Source: JBFXDI01 sp050181295 (GTDB lineage: Bacteria; Pseudomonadota; Alphaproteobacteria; Rhizobiales; Aestuariivirgaceae). Taken from it: DNA of 25,560 nucleotides. The stretch covers positions 1 to 25,560 of the forward strand of contig JBFXDI010000052.1 of assembly GCA_050181295.1 (NCBI GenBank), in the 5' to 3' direction. The translations under genes were made by a program, and so were the position numbers. Below the pieces are notes generated by a model. It had not been told where the DNA came from. It saw nothing but the letters and a program-made list of their open reading frames with translations, and did no database searches. Shown piece after piece: positions 1 through 7,035 of this stretch (its first letter is position 1; each line of letters begins with the position of its first letter).

Positions 1-206
1 TCCGCCTTCTCCCGCTCGGAGCGCTTGCGGAAGTTGTCGGCCTCGGCAGCGGCCCGCAGCAGCCTGTCCTTGAGCTCGGCGTTTTCGGCCCTGAGCTTCT
101 CCAGCTCCGAGTCTTCGGCTCCTTCCGGAGCCGCCGCCGCATCGTCGTCGGGAAGACCCTCCTCGGACAGCCGGGGATCGCGCACGCCATTCTCGTTGTC
201 GGTCAT
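1..206 (-). CDS. grpE: GrpE, nucleotide exchange factor of DnaK (5' part only)
   Basis: GrpE releases ADP from the DnaK chaperone in the cytoplasm. Only the first 68 codons lie in the window; the gene continues past the left edge. The ATG at 206 is preceded by a good GAGGAG ribosome site about 6 bases upstream. The visible protein has an acidic, Ala/Glu-rich disordered start (residues 1-33), then the beginning of the long dimerisation helix, with the family signature AEADNFRKRSEREKA near residues 54-68. It lies 127 bases downstream of hrcA on the same strand, the common hrcA-grpE heat-shock arrangement. I saw no convincing promoter in the gap, so co-transcription with hrcA is likely but not shown. 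The identification rests on the signature plus the neighbour and is fairly secure although partial. Confidence 0.9.
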   Translation of the reverse strand, partial: MTDNENGVRDPRLSEEGLPDDDAAAAPEGAEDSELEKLRAENAELKDRLLRAAAEADNFRKRSEREKA

Positions 207-333
207 CTGCTCCTCGAAGTGGAAGGGCCCGTGCGGTGGGAATGGTCATGATCGACGACACGCCGAAGGACCAGTCGGAGAGCCCGCTCAAGTCGGATTT
301 CAGCCGCCGATATCAGGCCTGCGACCGCAAAAA

Positions 334-1395
334 TCAAGAGATGAGGCGGCCGAGCGCGCGCGCCGTGTAGTCGACCATCGGCACGATCCGGGCATAGTTG
401 AGCCGCGTGGGGCCTATGACGCCGAGCACGCCCACGATGTTCTGCTCCTGGTCGCGGTAAGGCGCCACGACCAGCGAAGAGCCCGAGAGCGAGAAGAGCC
501 GGTTCTCCGAGCCAATGAAGATCCGCACCCCCTCCCCGTCCTCCGCAAGGCCCAGGAGTTGGATCAGCTCCTGCTTGTTTTCCAGGTCGTCGAACAGCCG
601 TCGCAGCCGCTCGAGCTCGTCCAGCGCGATCGTACCCTCGATGAGATGCGCCTGCCCGCGCACGATGAGCGTCTTCTGCTCCTCGCTTTCGCCGGCCCAG
701 GTGGCTAGCCCGGCCTCGACCACCTTGGCGGACAGCTCGTCCAGCTCGCGCTTCAGCTCGTCCACGTCGCGCGCCATGGAGCGGCGGATCTCCGGAATGG
801 AGCGGTTGTGGAAGCGTCGCGACAGGTAGGCGGAAGCCTTGGCGAGCGTGGAGGCGGGAAGCCCCGCGGGCACGTCGATCGCCCGGTTCTCGACCGTCCC
901 GTCCTCGCCCACCAGCACGACCAGCGCCTTGCCCGGCCGCAAGTCCACGAACTCGATGTGCTTCAGGCGCACATTGGCCTTCGAGGTCACGACCAGCCCG
1001 GCGCAGTGGGAAAGCCCCGAAAGAAGGTTCGTGGCGTCGGCGAGCACGCCTTCCCGCGGCTTGGTGAGATCGAGCGCGGCGACGCCCGCGTCGATCTCGG
1101 CCCGCTGGGTCAGCGACAGCGGCCCGAGGTCCAGAAGCGCATCGACGAAGAACCGCAGGCCCTGCTCCGTCGGCAGGCGCCCGGCGCTCGTATGGGGCGA
1201 ATAGATGAGGCCCGCATCCTCGAGATCCGCCATGACATTGCGGACCGAGGCGGGCGACAGATTGATGGGAAGGATGCGCGAGATGGTGCGCGAACCCACG
1301 GGCTCGCCGGTCTCCAGATAGCTCTCGACCAGCCGGCGGAAGATGTCCCGCGACCGCTGGTCGAGCCGCGCCAGGGAGGAAAGCCGCTCATCCAT
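334..1395 (-). CDS. hrcA: HrcA, heat-inducible transcription repressor
   Basis: HrcA represses class I heat-shock operons such as groESL by binding CIRCE operators. The 353-residue protein has an N-terminal winged helix (about 10-80) with the family pattern LDQRSRDIFRRLVESYL, GEPVGSRTISR and SPASVRNVMADLEDAGLI. A GAF-like middle and dimerisation part follow, with the C-terminal segment NIVGVLGVIGPTRLNYARIV typical of the family. The start is placed at the ATG at 1395. The frame opens further to a TTG at 1431, but that TTG is the first three bases of a near-consensus -35 box, so translation cannot sensibly begin there. No ribosome site precedes the ATG, and the predicted transcript starts at or next to it, so the mRNA may be leaderless. 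No CIRCE repeat was seen in the window. Confidence 0.95.
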   Translation of the reverse strand: MDERLSSLARLDQRSRDIFRRLVESYLETGEPVGSRTISRILPINLSPASVRNVMADLEDAGLIYSPHTSAGRLPTEQGLRFFVDALLDLGPLSLTQRAEIDAGVAALDLTKPREGVLADATNLLSGLSHCAGLVVTSKANVRLKHIEFVDLRPGKALVVLVGEDGTVENRAIDVPAGLPASTLAKASAYLSRRFHNRSIPEIRRSMARDVDELKRELDELSAKVVEAGLATWAGESEEQKTLIVRGQAHLIEGTIALDELERLRRLFDDLENKQELIQLLGLAEDGEGVRIFIGSENRLFSLSGSSLVVAPYRDQEQNIVGVLGVIGPTRLNYARIVPMVDYTARALGRLIS

Positions 1396-1402
1396 GAAGA
1401 GG

Positions 1403-1431
1403 AATCTAGGGAGCCTGCTGCGGTGCGTCAA
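1403..1431 (-). promoter_or_regulatory. Sigma-70-type promoter of hrcA
   Basis: On the minus strand there is TTGACG (1431-1426), exactly 17 bases, then TAGATT (1408-1403). The -10 box ends 7 bases before the hrcA ATG at 1395, so the expected transcription start falls at or next to that ATG. This argues for a leaderless hrcA message and against the longer TTG start. Found by eye from consensus matches. Confidence 0.6.
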
Positions 1432-1447
1432 TTCGACCGCCAGGAGA

Positions 1448-1479
1448 AAGGGCGGCGGACCGGCCCGTCCGCCTCCCTT
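1448..1479 (-). terminator. Hairpin terminator candidate after the tadG-like gene
   Basis: GGCGGAC (1454-1460) pairs perfectly with GTCCGCC (1467-1473) around a 6-base loop. Past one mismatch, AAGGG (1448-1452) pairs with CCCTT (1475-1479). The hairpin starts 13 bases past the tadG-like stop. On the minus strand it is followed only by a weak T-rich tail (TCTCC), so termination may be inefficient or need Rho. It separates that gene from the hrcA promoter. Confidence 0.45.
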
Positions 1480-1491
1480 CCCCCGTGGCTA

Positions 1492-2742
1492 TCAGCGCGA
1501 GATGTGGATGGCCTCGGCGAGCACCCCCTTGATGGATTCGAAGGCCTGCGCCAGATCCTTGTTGTCGTCGGCGACGAAGAAATCCTTGTCCGGGTCCGAA
1601 GCGCAGCCCTGGAGCCTGTCGCGCGTCGGCTTGTCCTGCAGGTCGAAGGCGACGGTGATGACCTTCACGCCCTTCCCCTTGGCGTTCTCGCAGAGCGCGG
1701 ACAGGTTCTTCTCGGCGGACGCCACGTTGCGCTTGCCGCCCGCGCCGAAGCCCGGTTCGGTCTGGCGGCCGTCGGTCAAAAGCACCAGCACCTTCACGAC
1801 ATCGTCGTCTCCGTAAGGGGCCACGCCGCCGAATGGCGCGTTGGGGGACAGGAGATGCCAGCCGAACTCGAAGCCCAGCGAGATATGGGTGTACATGTAG
1901 GGCTTCATGTCCTGAAGCTGCTTCTTGACGCCCGCGACGTCAGTCGAGATCGGCTTCACCACGAGCTTGTTGGGCGCGTAGGGGGAGCAGCCGTACTTGA
2001 TGTGGTCCGGCGCCTGCGGCTGGCCCCATTTGGTGTCGTCGTCCTTGGATTTCGGCGTCGCGTCGGTCTGGTTGTAGGGGTACTTCCGGTCCTGCGTGCA
2101 GCCGGTCCAGCTCTTGCCGGCCTTCTGGCCCACGACATACTCGCCCGGAAGCGTCGCATAGACATGATGGGAGAAGGGCACGAGGCCGAACTTCACATCA
2201 TCGTTCGTTCCCTTCTCGGTCAGGTCGTCGACGAGCTTCGAGGCCGCCTCGCGCATGGCGATGTACTTGACCTTGCCGCCCGCGACCTCGGTCATGGACT
2301 CGGAATAGTCGAGCACCAGCGCGACCTCGGCCTTCCTCCTGCCGGGGATCGCCACCTCGACCGAGGCGCCGAGATCCATCGTGTCGATGCCGGCAAGCTG
2401 CATGAAGGCGGTCGGATAATTGAGGCTCGCGGACATCGAGACGCTTCCGTCCACGATATTCACCGACGGGTCCACGCCGAGCTCGCGCATCCGCTCGACA
2501 CCGAAATTCTGCCCGAAGACTTCCAGCGCAAGCTCCTTGCGGGCGGCGTCGCTGAGGGTGCGCGAGGCCGAAGCGGCAAGCGCTCCGGCGTCGATCGCCA
2601 CCTGCACGCGCGTGCGAATGTCGAAGGCTCTGGCAAAATCCACTGCCATGCCCGCGGCGAGGAACACCGGAACCGCCGCGAGGGCGAACATCAGCGCGAC
2701 GCCGCCCTTGGTATCACGACGAAACCTCGAAATCGTCTTCAT
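1492..2742 (-). CDS. TadG-like pilus-assembly/von Willebrand factor A domain protein
   Basis: A 416-residue membrane-anchored protein. Residues 9-60 look like the Flp pilus TadE/TadG N-terminus: a basic start, one hydrophobic segment (about 13-33), then FARAFDIRTRVQVAIDAGALAAS. A von Willebrand A domain follows from about residue 138, with a metal-site motif DYSES (Asp145, Ser147, Ser149), a likely Thr285 and Asp324 in LLTDGRQ. Between the first and later metal-site elements (about 205-265) lies a Lys/Asp/Tyr-rich stretch with Cys214 and Cys252, which could form a disulfide outside the cytoplasm. The ATG at 2742 has GAGGAGG about 11 bases upstream. No other tad/cpa genes are in the window, so this copy stands apart from any pilus cluster. 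It could act in Flp pilus assembly or as an envelope adhesin-like protein; the partner and function are not visible. The name tadG is a domain-level call only. Confidence 0.8.
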   Translation of the reverse strand: MKTISRFRRDTKGGVALMFALAAVPVFLAAGMAVDFARAFDIRTRVQVAIDAGALAASASRTLSDAARKELALEVFGQNFGVERMRELGVDPSVNIVDGSVSMSASLNYPTAFMQLAGIDTMDLGASVEVAIPGRRKAEVALVLDYSESMTEVAGGKVKYIAMREAASKLVDDLTEKGTNDDVKFGLVPFSHHVYATLPGEYVVGQKAGKSWTGCTQDRKYPYNQTDATPKSKDDDTKWGQPQAPDHIKYGCSPYAPNKLVVKPISTDVAGVKKQLQDMKPYMYTHISLGFEFGWHLLSPNAPFGGVAPYGDDDVVKVLVLLTDGRQTEPGFGAGGKRNVASAEKNLSALCENAKGKGVKVITVAFDLQDKPTRDRLQGCASDPDKDFFVADDNKDLAQAFESIKGVLAEAIHISR

Positions 2743-2877
2743 GCCCTCAGGGCCTCCTCGCCCGCTTGCCGGAGGCGTGTCCGTCCCAGTTCGGGACAGC
2801 GCCTCAATCTTCGGGTTAGAAGGAGCAACCGGCGGGCCGCTTGAGGCCGCCGGACACGTGCGCGCCGTGTTTCGTGG

Positions 2878-2892
2878 TTAACCGTCCGTTAA
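2878..2892. promoter_or_regulatory. Candidate CtrA-binding site
   Basis: The 15 bases read TTAA, 7 bases, TTAA. On the minus strand they extend to TTAA-N7-TTAAC, the full CtrA box known from Caulobacter and rhizobia. The site sits between the divergent tadG-like gene (its ATG 136 bases away) and ampG (its ATG 71 bases away). TTAA is rare in this GC-rich window, and I found no second copy with this spacing. Binding is inferred from the motif only. Confidence 0.5.
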
Positions 2893-2962
2893 TCGTGGCA
2901 GAGTCCTGTGGGACGGACGCCAGAAAACCAATGCGGGAACGCCCGATCTCCATGAAGCGCCC

Positions 2963-4315
2963 ATGACCGAGCTTTCGGCCGAGCCTGCACGCCGCGACGG
3001 CCTCCTTTCCGGACTTGCCGTCTATTGCGAGCGGCGGGTGCTGGTGGTGCTGCTCCTGGGCTTCTCCTCCGGCCTGCCGCTGGCGCTCGTCGGATCGACG
3101 CTCATGGCCTGGATGAGCGATGTCGGGCTCTCGATCTCGACCATCGGCCTCTTGGCCATGATCGGCACGCCCTACACCTTCAAGTTCCTCTGGGCGCCGG
3201 TGCTCGACGCCTTCGACGCCCCGCTCCTGTCGCGCTTCCTCGGCCGCAGGCGCGGCTGGCTGGTGCTGTCGCAGATCGTGCTCATCGGCACCATCCTGTG
3301 GCTTGCGTCCATCGATCCTAGAAATTCCCCATGGCTTGTCGCCTTCGCGGCGCTGCTCGTCGCCACCGCCTCGGCGACGCAAGACATCGTGATCGACGCC
3401 TTCCGGGTGGAAAGCCTGCCGCAGGACCGGCAGGCAGCGGCGTCCGCCTCCTATGTGGCGGCCTATCGGGTGGGGATGCTGGTCTCGGGCGCCGGCGCGC
3501 TGCTGCTCGTCGACTGGCTGGACACGGGCGGAGGCGAAAGCCTCTTCGCCGCCTGGCGCATCGGCTATGCCGCCATGGCGGGGCTCGTGCTCATCGGCAT
3601 GCTTGCCGCCTTCGCGGCGCGCGAGCCCGAGATCGCGCGCAAGTCGGAAGGCGCGCCGCTCGTGCATCTGTTCCGGACGGCGCTCGCGGCCTTCCTCGAC
3701 TTCCTCACCACGAAGCACGCGCTCGCCATCCTCGCCTTCGTGCTCCTCTACAAGCTCTGCGACGCCATGGCAGGCACGCTCACCGTGCCGTTCCTCCTGC
3801 AGCTCGGCTTCACGAAGACGCAGTATGCCGCCATCGCCAAAGGCGTGGGCTTCGCGGCGGCGCTCGCCGGCGGGTTCGCCGGCGGCGTGCTCGCGCGGCA
3901 GATGTCGCTCGCCGCCTGCCTCTGGATCGGCGGCATCCTGCAGATGCTCTCGAACCTCGCCTTCGCCTGGCAGGCGCAGATGGGGGCGGACGAATGGGCG
4001 CTCACCTTCACCATCGTGGCGGAGAATTTCACCGGCGGCCTCGGCACGGTGATGTTCGTGGCCTATCTCTCCGCGCTCTGCCGCAACCCGCTGCACACCG
4101 CGACGCAGTATGCGCTCCTTTCCGCCTTCTCGGCCTTCGGGCGCACCTATCTTTCCTCCGCTTCAGGCTTCATCGCGGAGGAGACGGGCTGGATCTGGTT
4201 CTTCGTGCTGACGACGATCGCGGCGATCCCCGGCCTCCTGCTCCTTGCCTGGTTGCAGGCGAAGGGGCATTTCGAGACGCTTGCGCCCCCGACACCCGGC
4301 AGACCCACCGACTAG
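2963..4315 (+). CDS. ampG: AmpG-family muropeptide permease (MFS)
   Basis: Inner-membrane major facilitator protein of 450 residues, predicted to import anhydro-muropeptides released during wall turnover for recycling. Family marks are LGFSSGLPLALVGSTLMAWM in the first membrane segment, GTPYTFKFLWAPVLDAF (about 69-85) and ATQDIVIDAFRVE (about 138-150), all typical of AmpG. About 12 membrane segments are visible, with a basic loop at FLGRRRGWL. The ATG at 2963 is the only reasonable start, since the ATG at 2952 is followed by a stop after four codons. No strong ribosome site is visible. The gene is followed after 13 bases by murJ, so the two probably share a transcript. Many genomes carry AmpG paralogs, so beta-lactamase induction cannot be assumed. 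Confidence 0.88.
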   Translation: MTELSAEPARRDGLLSGLAVYCERRVLVVLLLGFSSGLPLALVGSTLMAWMSDVGLSISTIGLLAMIGTPYTFKFLWAPVLDAFDAPLLSRFLGRRRGWLVLSQIVLIGTILWLASIDPRNSPWLVAFAALLVATASATQDIVIDAFRVESLPQDRQAAASASYVAAYRVGMLVSGAGALLLVDWLDTGGGESLFAAWRIGYAAMAGLVLIGMLAAFAAREPEIARKSEGAPLVHLFRTALAAFLDFLTTKHALAILAFVLLYKLCDAMAGTLTVPFLLQLGFTKTQYAAIAKGVGFAAALAGGFAGGVLARQMSLAACLWIGGILQMLSNLAFAWQAQMGADEWALTFTIVAENFTGGLGTVMFVAYLSALCRNPLHTATQYALLSAFSAFGRTYLSSASGFIAEETGWIWFFVLTTIAAIPGLLLLAWLQAKGHFETLAPPTPGRPTD

Positions 4316-4328
4316 GCTCAAAGGCCCC

Positions 4329-5885
4329 ATGTCCCTCCTCCGTTCGGCCGCGACCGTCGGGTCGCTCACCATGGCGAGCCGCATCCTGGGCTTCGTGCGC
4401 GACATGCTGACGGCGGCGGCGGTCGGCACCGGGCCCGTGGCGCAGGCCTTCGTGGTCGCCTTCCGCTTCCCCAACCTCTTCCGCTCGCTCTTCGCGGAAG
4501 GCGCGTTCAACTCCGCCTTCGTGCCCATGTATGCGCGCAAGCTCGCCAAGGACGGCGAGGCAGGCGCCCACGCCTTCGCGGACCAGATCTATTCCGCCCT
4601 CTTCGCCTGGCTCCTCCTTTTCACCGCGGCCGCCGAAGTCGCGATGCCGCTCATCATGTTCGTGATCGCTCCGGGCTTCACGGACGATCCCTCCACGTTC
4701 GACCTGGCCGTCGACTTCACGCGCATCGCCTTCCCCTATCTCCTCTTCATGTCGCTCACCGCCATGCTGAGCGGCGTGCTCAACAGTCTGCACAGGTTCG
4801 TCGCCGCCGCGACCGCGCCGGTCGTCCTCAACATCGTGATGATCGCAGCGCTGCTCATCGCCCATGCCATGGGCTGGTCGGACGGCGCGATCACCGGCTA
4901 TGCCCTGAGCTGGGCCGTCGGCGTCGCAGGGCTTTTCCAGTTCCTGCTGCTCTGGATCGCATGCCGGCGCGCCGGCGTGACGCTGTGGCTCAAATGGCCG
5001 CGTTGGACGCCGGACGTCAGCGCGCTGGTCAGGCGCGGCATCCCGGGCGTGATCTCGGGCGGCATCACGCAGGTCAACCTGCTGATCGCCACCATGATCG
5101 CCACCACCATCGACCGCGCCGTCTCCTACCTCTACTACGCCGACCGCATCTACCAGCTGCCGCTCGGCGTGGTCGGCGTGGCGATCGGCGTGGTGCTCCT
5201 GCCCGACATGTCGCGGAAGCTCGGTGCGGGAGACGAGGCGGCGGCGGTCGCGAGCCAGAACCGGGCATTGGAGCTTGCGCTCTTCCTGACGCTGCCGGCC
5301 GCCTTCGCGCTCATCGCCATCCCGACCGCCATCATCAATGTCTGCTTCGAGCACGGCGCCTTCACAGCCTCCGACACCGCAGCGACGGCTCTGGCGCTCG
5401 GCGCCTTCGCGGCGGGGCTCCCGGCCTTCGTCCTCAACAAGGTCTTCTCGCCGGGCTATTTCGCGCGCGAGGACACGCGAACCCCCATGCGCTTCGCCAT
5501 CATGAGCGTCGCCATCAACATCTCCTGCGCGCTCGTGCTCTCGCGCTACATCGGTCATCTCGGCATCGCGAGCGCCACCGCCATCGCGGCGTGGGTGAAC
5601 GCGCTCCTCCTCATGGGCGTGCTCATGAAGCGAAGGCATTTCGCGCTCGATGCCCGCATGCGCGAGCGGCTGCCCCGGATGCTTCTCGCCTGCCTCGTCA
5701 TGACGGCGGTCCTCATCGGGGGCCTCTGGCCGATCGCGCAGGTGTTCGAGGGGGGAGCCCCGATCTGGCAGCGCGCAGCCCTGCTCGGGCTTCTGATAGG
5801 GGGAGGCATCGTTGCCTATTTTGGGTCGGCGCATTTCCTCGGAGCCATGCGGCTCGGAGAGATCCGCCGCATGATGCGGCGCTGA
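4329..5885 (+). CDS. murJ: MurJ (MviN), lipid II flippase
   Basis: An MOP-superfamily inner-membrane protein of 518 residues that moves lipid II across the membrane for peptidoglycan synthesis. The length and about 14 membrane segments fit the family. The N-terminus carries SRILGFVRD and FVVAFRFPNLFRSLFAEGAF. By position it keeps Arg18, Arg24 and Arg52 of the E. coli central cavity, and the Arg in YYADRIYQLPLGVVG. The residue matching E. coli Asp39 is Gln (VAQAF where E. coli has TDAF). The start is the ATG at 4329, giving the canonical MSLLRSAATVGS beginning; the frame opens further upstream but overlaps ampG. AAAGG precedes the ATG. It probably forms one unit with ampG, and trpS follows after 106 bases. 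Confidence 0.95.
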   Translation: MSLLRSAATVGSLTMASRILGFVRDMLTAAAVGTGPVAQAFVVAFRFPNLFRSLFAEGAFNSAFVPMYARKLAKDGEAGAHAFADQIYSALFAWLLLFTAAAEVAMPLIMFVIAPGFTDDPSTFDLAVDFTRIAFPYLLFMSLTAMLSGVLNSLHRFVAAATAPVVLNIVMIAALLIAHAMGWSDGAITGYALSWAVGVAGLFQFLLLWIACRRAGVTLWLKWPRWTPDVSALVRRGIPGVISGGITQVNLLIATMIATTIDRAVSYLYYADRIYQLPLGVVGVAIGVVLLPDMSRKLGAGDEAAAVASQNRALELALFLTLPAAFALIAIPTAIINVCFEHGAFTASDTAATALALGAFAAGLPAFVLNKVFSPGYFAREDTRTPMRFAIMSVAINISCALVLSRYIGHLGIASATAIAAWVNALLLMGVLMKRRHFALDARMRERLPRMLLACLVMTAVLIGGLWPIAQVFEGGAPIWQRAALLGLLIGGGIVAYFGSAHFLGAMRLGEIRRMMRR

Positions 5886-5952
5886 CCCCAGGGCAGCCCA
5901 GGACTTTCCTTCCGGCGGGATCGGAGGCATATAGCGGCCCGCACTCTCAAAA

Positions 5953-5968
5953 GCGGCTGGCCAGCCGC
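5953..5968 (+). other. Perfect palindrome between murJ and trpS
   Basis: GCGGCTGGCCAGCCGC is a perfect 16-base palindrome, preceded by AAAA and followed by CTTTCC. As RNA it can fold into a short GC hairpin with a small loop and a weak U tail. It could be a terminator for murJ, an attenuator in the trpS leader or a protein site. Its 3' flank GCCGCCTTTC recurs in the nfu leader at 8790-8799. Confidence 0.35.
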
Positions 5969-5991
5969 CTTTCCGTCATTCAGGAGTTCCC

Positions 5992-7029
5992 ATGGTGTCC
6001 GTCACGCCGCGCGTCTTCTCCGGCATGCAGCCCACCCACACGCTGCACCTTGGCAACTATCTCGGCGCCATGGTCAACTGGATCCGCATGCAGGAGACGC
6101 ACGACTGCATCTATTGCGTGGTCGACCTGCACGCCATCACGCTCTTCCAGGATCCGAAGGAGCTCAATGCCAATATCCGCGAGGTGACGGCCGCTTATCT
6201 CGCGTGCGGGCTCGACCCCAAGCGCTCCATCATCTTCAACCAGAGCCAGGTGGCCGAGCATGCGGAACTCGCCTGGGTGTTCAACTGCGTCGCCCGCATG
6301 GGCTGGCTCAACCGCATGACGCAGTTCAAGGAGAAGGCCGGCAAGGACCGCGAGAACGCCTCGACCGGGCTCTTCGTCTATCCGAACCTCATGGCGGCCG
6401 ACATCCTTCTCTACCGCGCGACGCACGTGCCGGTGGGCGAGGACCAGAAGCAGCATCTGGAGCTCGCGCGCGACATCGCGCAGAAATTCAACAACGACTT
6501 TGCCTCCTCGATCGCCGCCAACGGCTTCGCGGAGACTTTCTTCCCGCTGCCCGAGCCCATGATCCAGGGTCCGGGAACCCGCGTGATGTCGCTTCGCGAC
6601 GGGACGAAGAAGATGTCGAAATCAGACCCGTCCGACAATTCGCGCATCAACCTCACGGACAGCGCCGATACGATCGCGCAGAAGATCCGCAAGGCGAAGA
6701 CCGATCCCGAGCCGCTGCCTTCGGACGAGAAGGGTCTCGAGGCCCGGCCGGAGGCGGAGAACCTCGTCGGCATCTACGCCGCCCTCGCCGACAGCTCGAA
6801 GGCGGAGGTGCTGAAGGAGTTCGGGGACGCCCAGTTCTCGACCTTCAAGGGAGCGCTCGCCGAGCTCGCGGTGGCGAAGCTCGCGCCGATCGCGGAGGAG
6901 ATGCGGAGGCTCACCTCCGATCCGGGGCACATCGAGTCCGTGCTGGCAGACGGATCGGCCCGCGCGCGGGCCATCGCGCAACCGCTCTGGCGGGAGGTGA
7001 AGAAGGTGGTGGGCTTCGTCGGGGCGTGA
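5992..7029 (+). CDS. trpS: Tryptophan-tRNA ligase
   Basis: A class I aminoacyl-tRNA synthetase of 345 residues that charges tRNA-Trp in the cytoplasm. The HIGH-type signature is LHLGNY (about residues 18-23), following RVFSGMQPTHT. The KMSKS loop is intact in the stretch RDGTKKMSKSDPSDNSRINL. The motif GEDQKQHLELARDIAQKFN also fits TrpRS. The length is normal for the bacterial enzyme. The ATG at 5992 has AGGAG six bases upstream. It follows murJ in the same direction and ends only 6 bases before the stop of the convergent MttB-like gene. A TATAGC box at 5930-5935 with poor -35 candidates could be its own promoter, but this is weak. Confidence 0.96.
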   Translation: MVSVTPRVFSGMQPTHTLHLGNYLGAMVNWIRMQETHDCIYCVVDLHAITLFQDPKELNANIREVTAAYLACGLDPKRSIIFNQSQVAEHAELAWVFNCVARMGWLNRMTQFKEKAGKDRENASTGLFVYPNLMAADILLYRATHVPVGEDQKQHLELARDIAQKFNNDFASSIAANGFAETFFPLPEPMIQGPGTRVMSLRDGTKKMSKSDPSDNSRINLTDSADTIAQKIRKAKTDPEPLPSDEKGLEARPEAENLVGIYAALADSSKAEVLKEFGDAQFSTFKGALAELAVAKLAPIAEEMRRLTSDPGHIESVLADGSARARAIAQPLWREVKKVVGFVGA

Positions 7030-7035
7030 GGCGGA

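Noticed and set aside
207..333. CIRCE element or heat-shock promoter before grpE
   Set aside because: No TTAGCACTC-type inverted repeat and no good -10 after the CTTGAG present in the gap.
1396..1431. Upstream TTG start for hrcA
   Set aside because: The TTG is part of the -35 box TTGACG and the -10 lies inside the extension, so it would not be transcribed.
808..2844. 678-codon plus-strand frame opposite hrcA and the tadG-like gene
   Set aside because: It crosses two well-supported genes and an intergenic terminator; no recognisable domain.
4170..5930. Long open frame on the minus strand opposite murJ (586 codons)
   Set aside because: Arg/Glu/Asp/His-rich translation with no family features; it is the mirror of a GC-rich coding strand, and murJ is certain.
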